9,916 bases of DNA from an uncultured Actinomycetes bacterium (GTDB lineage: Bacteria > Actinomycetota > CALGFH01), in NCBI GenBank assembly GCA_937881255.1, contig CALGFH010000228.1:1-9916 (forward strand), given 5' to 3'. Made by a program: the position numbers and the translations under genes. Below, piece by piece: positions 5,911 through 9,916 of this stretch. Position 1 is the stretch's first letter. Each line of letters begins with the position of its first letter. Below the pieces are notes generated by a model that did not search any database, was not told the DNA's origin, and was given only the letters and a program-made list of their open reading frames with translations.

Positions 5911-6416
5911 TCCCGCCGCCCCCGGGAGCGCTCCTCGAGGGCGGTCTGGATGACCGTGGCCGTCCGCCGGGCGGCCCGCTCGAAGGGGTTGCGCCGGTAG
6001 CCGCGGACACTGCCCAGCAGGTAGGCCGGGTAGTAGAGCGGCCCCCAGCGCTCCGCCTGGGCCACGTGCTCCAGCTCGTGGGCCAGCAGCCCGTCGCTCA
6101 GGGGCCGGTTGGCCACGATCACGTGCCCGAGGGTGATGGCGGTGAACCCCCGCCAGCGCAGGAACCGGGCCAGCCCGCTGTCGGCGTCCTCGAACAGCAG
6201 CACCCCCCGCCACCGGACCGGCCGTGTCCGCGTGGTCAGCGCCCCCACCAGCCCGACCAGGCTGTTCGGCCCCGCCCACACGTACCCCCACAGCGACCGC
6301 GCCGCCGGCAGCAGGTCGCCCAGGTCGTCCACCCGCACCGGCCGCCGGGCCCGCGGGCCGCCCTGATCCACCGGGGGACCACCCCGGCGGTCCCCCGGAC
6401 CCCCCCGGCTAGGCAT
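5907..6416 (-). CDS. Conserved hypothetical protein with HExxH motif (putative metal-binding protein)
   Basis: As read, this is 169 aa with HELEH at residues 113-117 in the context LLAHELEHVAQAERWGP, followed by LYYPAYLLGS and NPFERAAR. HExxH is the zinc-binding motif of gluzincin-type metallopeptidases, and E146 in NPFERAAR could be the third ligand. The block matches my memory of a widespread unnamed small family with HExVHVxQYERWGPLFxPAYL motifs; activity has not been established, so I do not call it a protease. The segment at about 45-60 (YVWAGPNSLVGLVGAL) is weakly hydrophobic. The ATG at 6416 overlaps the ileS stop by 8 nt. The first 15 residues, however, are encoded by the copy-A hairpin element and are low-complexity. 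In-frame GTGs at 6371 and 6332 are realistic alternative starts; the second would begin just before the conserved part. Confidence 0.75.
   Translation of the reverse strand: MPSRGGPGDRRGGPPVDQGGPRARRPVRVDDLGDLLPAARSLWGYVWAGPNSLVGLVGALTTRTRPVRWRGVLLFEDADSGLARFLRWRGFTAITLGHVIVANRPLSDGLLAHELEHVAQAERWGPLYYPAYLLGSVRGYRRNPFERAARRTATVIQTALEERSRGRRD
6365..6406 (+). repeat. Hairpin repeat element, copy A
   Basis: On the plus strand the order is GATCCA (6365-6370), arm CCGGGGGACC (6371-6380), 8-nt loop (6381-6388), arm GGTCCCCCGG (6389-6398), one base, then seven C (6400-6406). The arms are a perfect 10-bp inverted repeat. It lies 3-45 nt past the ileS stop, so as RNA it would form a strong hairpin behind ileS, but no U-run follows in either direction. 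It shares its whole plan with copy B at 7543-7583. Confidence 0.7.
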
Positions 6417-9400
6417 CGACCGCCCGGACCGGCCGCAGCCACAGCCGGACCTCCTGGCCGTCCAGCTCGACCCGGGCGTCGTGGCCGTCGCCCTGGGGGG
6501 CGGTGTGGAGGCTGGTGGCCAGGGTCTCGCCGAGCAGGTAGTCGCGGTGGGCGGCCACCGCGGCCGCGACGTCGCCGCCGGCCTTGACGGCCAGCTCGAT
6601 CCGGTCGGCCACCTCCAGCCCGGCGCTCTTGCGCAGGTCCTGCACGGCCCGGACCAGGTCGCGGGCCAGCCCCTCCAGGCGCAGCTCGGGCGAGACCTCC
6701 AGGTCGAGGGCGACGGTGGTGGCGCCGTCGCGGACCACCCGCCAGCCGGTCACCGGCTCCTCGACCACCGCGGCCTCGTCCGGGCCCAGCTCGACCGTGC
6801 CCAGCCCCTCGACGGCCAGCTCGACCCGCTCCCCGGCCCGCAGCCTGGGGGCCAGCTCGGCCGCCACCCCGGGCGGGGCCTGGCGCAGGGCGGCGGCCAC
6901 CGCCTGGGCGTCGCGCCCGAACCGGGGCCCGAGGGCCCGGAAGTTGGGGGCCAGCCGGTAGCCGACCAGCCCGGCCTCGCCCTCGGCGAAGCCGACCTCC
7001 TTGACGTTCAGCTCGGCCGCGACCAGGTCCAGCAGCCCGGCCACCCCGGCCCTGACCGGGTCGGGCACGCCGATCAGGGCCCTGGCCAGGGGCTGGCGGA
7101 TCTTCAGCTTGGCCTCGGTGCGGGCCTGGCGGCCGAGGCCGACCAGCCGCCGGACCTCGGCCATGGCCGCGCTCAGCTCCGGGTCGGCGGCGGCCGGGTC
7201 GGGCCTCGGCCAGTCGACCAGGTGGACCGAGTCCGGGGCCTCGGAGTCGACCGAGACCACCAGCCCCTGCCACAGCTCCTCGGCCGTGAACGGCGCGTAC
7301 GGGGCCAGCAGCACCGCCACCGTGCGCAGGCAGGTCCAGAGGGTGCCGAAGGCGGCGTCGGCGTCGTCGCCGGTGCCGCGCCAGAAGCGCCGCCGCGACA
7401 GCCGCACGTACCAGTTGGACAGGTCGTCGACGAAGCCGGCCAGCCGCCGGGCGGCGCTGGTGGCGTCGTAGTCGTCCAGGCTCCGGGTCACCTGGTCGAC
7501 GGTGTCGGCCAGCTCGGCCAGGACCCAGCGGTCCAGCGGGGTGGGGGGGCCTGGGGGGGCGCTTGTTGCCCCCCCAGTGGATCGAACAGGGTGAAACCCC
7601 TCGAGACGGGCGTACAGGCAGAAGAAGCTGTAGGTGTTCCAGAGGGTCAGGAACAGCGACCGGGTGACGTCCTCGATGGCCTCCGGGAACAGCCGCCGCG
7701 ACGCCCACGGCGACCCGCTGGCCAGCATGAACCAGCGCAGCGGGTCGGCCCCGTAGCGGTCCAGCAGCTGGAAGGGGTCGAGCACGTTGCCGAGGCTCTT
7801 GGACATCTTGCGGCCGTTGCGGTCGACGATGAGCCCGAGGCAGACCACGTTGCGGAACGAGGTCTGGTCGAACAGCAGGGTGCTGACGGCCAGCAGCGAG
7901 TAGAACCAGCCGCGGGTCTGGTCGATGCCCTCGGAGATGAAGTCGGCCGGGAAGGCCCGCTCGAAGGCGGCCCGGCCCTCGGGGGTGTGCGGGTAGCCCC
8001 ACTGGGCGAACGGCATCGACCCCGAGTCGAACCAGGCGTCGAGCACGTCCGGGACCCGCCGGGCCTCCTGCCCGCACTCCGGGCAGGCCAGGGTGACCTC
8101 GTCCACGAACGGCCGGTGGGGGTCGATGCCGGACAGGTCGCGGCCGGCCTTGGCCGACAGGTCGGCCAGGCTCTCGACCACGGTCACGTGCTGCTCCTCA
8201 CAGCGCCACAGGGGCAGCGGGGTGCCCCAGTAGCGGGACCGGGACAGGGCCCAGTCGACGTTGTTGGCCAGCCAGTCGCCGAAGCGGCCGTCGCGGATGT
8301 GCTCGGGGCGCCAGCCGATGCGGGCGTTCTCGGCCAGCAGCCGGTCCTTGACCGCCGTCGTCCGGGCGTACCAGGAGGTCAGCGCGTAGTAGATCAGCGG
8401 GGTGGCGCAGCGCCAGCAGAACGGGTAGGCGTGGGTGTGGGTCTCGGCCCGCCACAGCAGCCCCCGCCGGCGCAGGTCCCCGACCAGGTCGGCGTCGGCC
8501 GCCTTGACGAACCGGCCGGCCAGCCAGCCCGTCTCCGGGCCGAACTTGCCGTCCAGCCCGACCGGGTGCAGCACCGGGGTGTTGTAGCGCTGGCCGACGG
8601 CCAGGTCCTCGGCGCCGTAGGCCGGCGAGGTCTGGACCAGCCCCGAGCCGTCGCTCGTGGTGACGTACTCGTCGGCCACCACCGTCCAGCCCCGGGCCGC
8701 CTCCTCCTCGCTGACGGGGATCTCCTCGAAGGCCCGCTGGTAGCGCGTCCCGAGCAGCTCCTCCAGGGGCACCGGGCGCAGCACCCTGGCGTCCTCGCCG
8801 ACCGCGGCCGCCACCCGCTCGCGGGCCACCACCAGCTTGCGGGCCCGCCCGTCCTCGCCGGTCGCCTCGACCAGCACGTAGTCGATCCCGGGGCCGACCA
8901 CCACCGAGACGTTGGGGACCAGGGTCCAGGGCTGGGTCGTCCAGACCAGCAGGGCCGCCCCCTCCTCGGCCAGGGTGCCGGTGGTCGCGGGCAGGGCCAC
9001 ATAGGCGGTGAGGTCCTCGACCTCCTTGTAGCCCATGGCCACCTCGGCGTCCGACAGGGTCGTCTGGCACCGGGGGCAGTACGGGCTGACCTTGTAGTCC
9101 TCGACCAGCAGGCCGCGGCGGTGCAGCTCGGCCAGGGCCCACCAGACGCTCTCCACGTACGAGGTGTCCATGGTCCGGTAGGCCTGGCTGGCGTCGATCC
9201 AGAACCCGATCCGCTCGGTCAGCTGCTCGAAGGCGTCGACGTAGCGCTCGACCGACTCGCGGCAGCGGGCGTTGAACGCCTCCACCCCGTAGGTCTCGAT
9301 CGCCTGCTTGTCCTTGAGCCCCAGCTCCTTCTCGACCTCCAGCTCGACCGGCAGGCCGTGGCAGTCCCAGCCGCCCTTGCGGTCGACCCGGTAGCCGCGC

Positions 9401-9627
9401 ATGGTCTTGAAGCGGGGGAACAGGTCCTTGAAGACCCTGGCCTCCACGTGGTGGACGCCGGGCCGGCCGTTGGCGGTCGGCGGGCCCTCGTAGAAGACGA
9501 ACGGCTCGGCCCCGACCCGCTGGTCGACCGAGCGCTGGAACACCTTCCGGTCGCGCCACAGCTCCAGGATCCGGGCGTCCAGCGCGGGGAGGTCGAGGTT
9601 GGGGTCGACCTCGGGGAACTGGCCCAT
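6409..9627 (-). CDS. ileS: Isoleucyl-tRNA synthetase (IleRS2-like, GVHH signature)
   Basis: This class I synthetase charges tRNA-Ile with isoleucine in the cytosol; 1072 aa, typical of long IleRS2 forms. The catalytic-domain start YEGPPTANGRPG is followed by G57-V58-H59-H60 in place of the HIGH motif; KMSKS is at 607-611 in NGRKMSKSLGNV. The CP1 editing domain (about 200-420) has WTTQPWTLVPN (229-239) and GSGLVQTSPAYGAED (327-341). Cysteine pairs CPRC (184-187), CWRC (404-407) and CPEC (515-518) may bind zinc. DRW followed by an anticodon-binding alpha-helical domain and a C-terminal domain complete it. A Pro/Gly-rich insert after GFHP is encoded by repeat copy B. Start: ATG 9627 with AAGGAG 10 nt upstream; the frame stays open to 9723, but that extension is riboswitch. 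It is convergent with the division cluster and controlled by the T-box. Confidence 0.97.
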   Translation of the reverse strand: MGQFPEVDPNLDLPALDARILELWRDRKVFQRSVDQRVGAEPFVFYEGPPTANGRPGVHHVEARVFKDLFPRFKTMRGYRVDRKGGWDCHGLPVELEVEKELGLKDKQAIETYGVEAFNARCRESVERYVDAFEQLTERIGFWIDASQAYRTMDTSYVESVWWALAELHRRGLLVEDYKVSPYCPRCQTTLSDAEVAMGYKEVEDLTAYVALPATTGTLAEEGAALLVWTTQPWTLVPNVSVVVGPGIDYVLVEATGEDGRARKLVVARERVAAAVGEDARVLRPVPLEELLGTRYQRAFEEIPVSEEEAARGWTVVADEYVTTSDGSGLVQTSPAYGAEDLAVGQRYNTPVLHPVGLDGKFGPETGWLAGRFVKAADADLVGDLRRRGLLWRAETHTHAYPFCWRCATPLIYYALTSWYARTTAVKDRLLAENARIGWRPEHIRDGRFGDWLANNVDWALSRSRYWGTPLPLWRCEEQHVTVVESLADLSAKAGRDLSGIDPHRPFVDEVTLACPECGQEARRVPDVLDAWFDSGSMPFAQWGYPHTPEGRAAFERAFPADFISEGIDQTRGWFYSLLAVSTLLFDQTSFRNVVCLGLIVDRNGRKMSKSLGNVLDPFQLLDRYGADPLRWFMLASGSPWASRRLFPEAIEDVTRSLFLTLWNTYSFFCLYARLEGFHPVRSTGGATSAPPGPPTPLDRWVLAELADTVDQVTRSLDDYDATSAARRLAGFVDDLSNWYVRLSRRRFWRGTGDDADAAFGTLWTCLRTVAVLLAPYAPFTAEELWQGLVVSVDSEAPDSVHLVDWPRPDPAAADPELSAAMAEVRRLVGLGRQARTEAKLKIRQPLARALIGVPDPVRAGVAGLLDLVAAELNVKEVGFAEGEAGLVGYRLAPNFRALGPRFGRDAQAVAAALRQAPPGVAAELAPRLRAGERVELAVEGLGTVELGPDEAAVVEEPVTGWRVVRDGATTVALDLEVSPELRLEGLARDLVRAVQDLRKSAGLEVADRIELAVKAGGDVAAAVAAHRDYLLGETLATSLHTAPQGDGHDARVELDGQEVRLWLRPVRAVDA
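7543..7583 (-). repeat. Hairpin repeat element, copy B, inside ileS
   Basis: Read on the minus strand: GATCCA (7583-7578), arm CTGGGGGGGC (7577-7568), 7-nt loop (7567-7561), arm GCCCCCCCAG (7560-7551), one base, then seven C (7549-7543). The arms are a perfect 10-bp inverted repeat. The element is in frame in ileS and adds roughly STGGATSAPPGPP to IleRS between GFHP and LDRW. Compared with copy A, three stem positions differ and all three are compensated on the other arm. Confidence 0.7.
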
Positions 9628-9637
9628 CCGCTGCTCT

Positions 9638-9669
9638 CTCCTTCGCGTCGTCGTTGGTCGCCGCGAAGG
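9638..9669 (-). promoter_or_regulatory. Shine-Dalgarno-sequestering hairpin of ileS
   Basis: On the minus strand CCTTCGCG (9669-9662) is perfectly complementary to CGCGAAGG (9647-9640), with a 14-nt loop. The second arm contains most of the ileS Shine-Dalgarno AAGGAG (9643-9638), which ends 10 nt before the ATG. The hairpin would block ribosome binding, and no U-run follows, so this is a translational rather than a transcriptional switch. Confidence 0.75.
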
Positions 9670-9916
9670 GACGAGGCCGGGGCCCCGCGGTACCACCCCT
9701 CGTGCCGGCGGTCTCACGGCCACCGGCCTCTCACCGGCCTCCCGGGTGGGCCCGGACGGCCTCCAGCGGTCACGGGCTGGGCCCGGCTGCGTCTACTGGG
9801 CGGCGGTGCGCCGTTCGGGCAGCGGCTCGGGGAGGATGTTCGAGAGGCGCCGTGCCGCCGGGCTTCCACCATCCCCGGCTCGCTGGCGGCCGTGCCGCCC
9901 CCTACTCGTTCCCGTC
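9638..9916 (-). promoter_or_regulatory. T-box riboswitch (tRNA-Ile sensing) leader of ileS
   Basis: The leader reads uncharged tRNA-Ile and turns on ileS. Seen on the minus strand: the T-box core GGGTGGTACCGCGG (about 9698-9685), whose UGGU pairs with the tRNA acceptor end; a stem I with AGTA (near 9906-9903) opposite GAAC (9841-9838), as in the specifier-loop S-turn; and ATC (9837-9835), an isoleucine codon, directly after it. AGCGAGCC ... GGTGGAAGCC near 9880-9855 resembles the distal part of a full-length stem I. A stem II-type AGTAGACGC is near 9795. ACGAGG (9703-9698) can pair with CCTCGT (9676-9671), closing the antisequestrator around the T-box bulge. The downstream hairpin hides the RBS. 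The 5' end may lie just outside the window, and the promoter is not seen. Confidence 0.9.

Noticed and set aside
6371..6398. Intrinsic terminator for ileS
   Set aside because: The 10-bp stem is strong, but no U-run follows on either strand, and the next gene on the minus strand is read through it; it is listed as a repeat instead.
7568..7592. tRNA-like TTCGATC loop on the minus strand next to hairpin copy B
   Set aside because: The flanking five bases do not pair as a T-arm, no acceptor or anticodon arm fits, and it lies in ileS coding sequence.
6236..8077. Long minus-strand open frame overlapping ileS in another frame
   Set aside because: Arg/Gly/Pro-rich shadow of ileS with no motif; ileS itself is certain.
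9628..9723. Longer IleRS reading starting at 9723
   Set aside because: The extension is the T-box core and SD hairpin; ATG 9627 follows the Shine-Dalgarno and gives the normal IleRS start.
1..9916. CRISPR arrays, IS elements, tRNA or rRNA genes, phage or defence genes
   Set aside because: Looked for on both strands; no regularly spaced repeats, transposase motifs or RNA gene structure other than the T-box were seen.

Overview
The window is a very GC-rich (clearly above 70% in most genes) segment of a bacterial chromosome. It carries the end of a division-and-cell-wall cluster in the order ftsQ - ftsZ - pgeF (yfiH) - yggS - sepF - yggT - divIVA. This order, with SepF and a polar-growth-type DivIVA next to ftsZ, is the arrangement known from actinobacteria such as Mycobacterium (wag31 = divIVA). 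I therefore read the source as an actinomycetote. The exact lineage cannot be fixed from this window; the convergent ileS and the variant IleRS suggest it is not a standard Streptomyces or Mycobacterium.

Layout, plus strand. FtsQ (the 5' end is probably outside the window) stops at 797. A 163-bp promoter-like region full of overlapping inverted repeats precedes ftsZ (961-2169). pgeF overlaps the ftsZ end and yggS overlaps pgeF by 4 nt, so ftsZ-pgeF-yggS look co-transcribed. A 195-bp spacer with operator-like palindromes precedes sepF, followed closely by yggT. A 70-bp spacer with a good -10 and RBS precedes divIVA. A 52-residue two-helix membrane protein follows divIVA.

Layout, minus strand. 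An isoleucyl-tRNA synthetase gene (ileS, 9627 to 6409) runs towards the division cluster. Its leader (9628-9916) is a T-box riboswitch with the conserved T-box sequence, a stem I with a plausible AUC specifier, and a hairpin that hides the ileS Shine-Dalgarno sequence; this indicates translational control by uncharged tRNA-Ile. A small HExxH protein gene (6416-5907) follows ileS with an 8-nt overlap. It ends against the small membrane protein gene so that both stop codons lie in one CTAG.

The division genes work together. FtsZ forms the ring and SepF tethers the FtsZ C-terminal tail to the membrane. FtsQ links to the septal peptidoglycan synthases, and DivIVA organises polar or septal growth. 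PgeF edits peptidoglycan precursors and YggS handles PLP.

Most unusual features: (1) two copies of a roughly 42-bp hairpin element sharing GATCCA + 10-bp stem + short loop + 1 nt + C7, with three compensatory base-pair differences. One lies inside the ileS coding region in frame, the other at the ileS/HExxH gene junction. (2) The IleRS has a swapped GVHH in place of the HIGH signature and substitutions at editing-site positions. (3) There is a cluster of four alternating half-sites in front of ftsZ.
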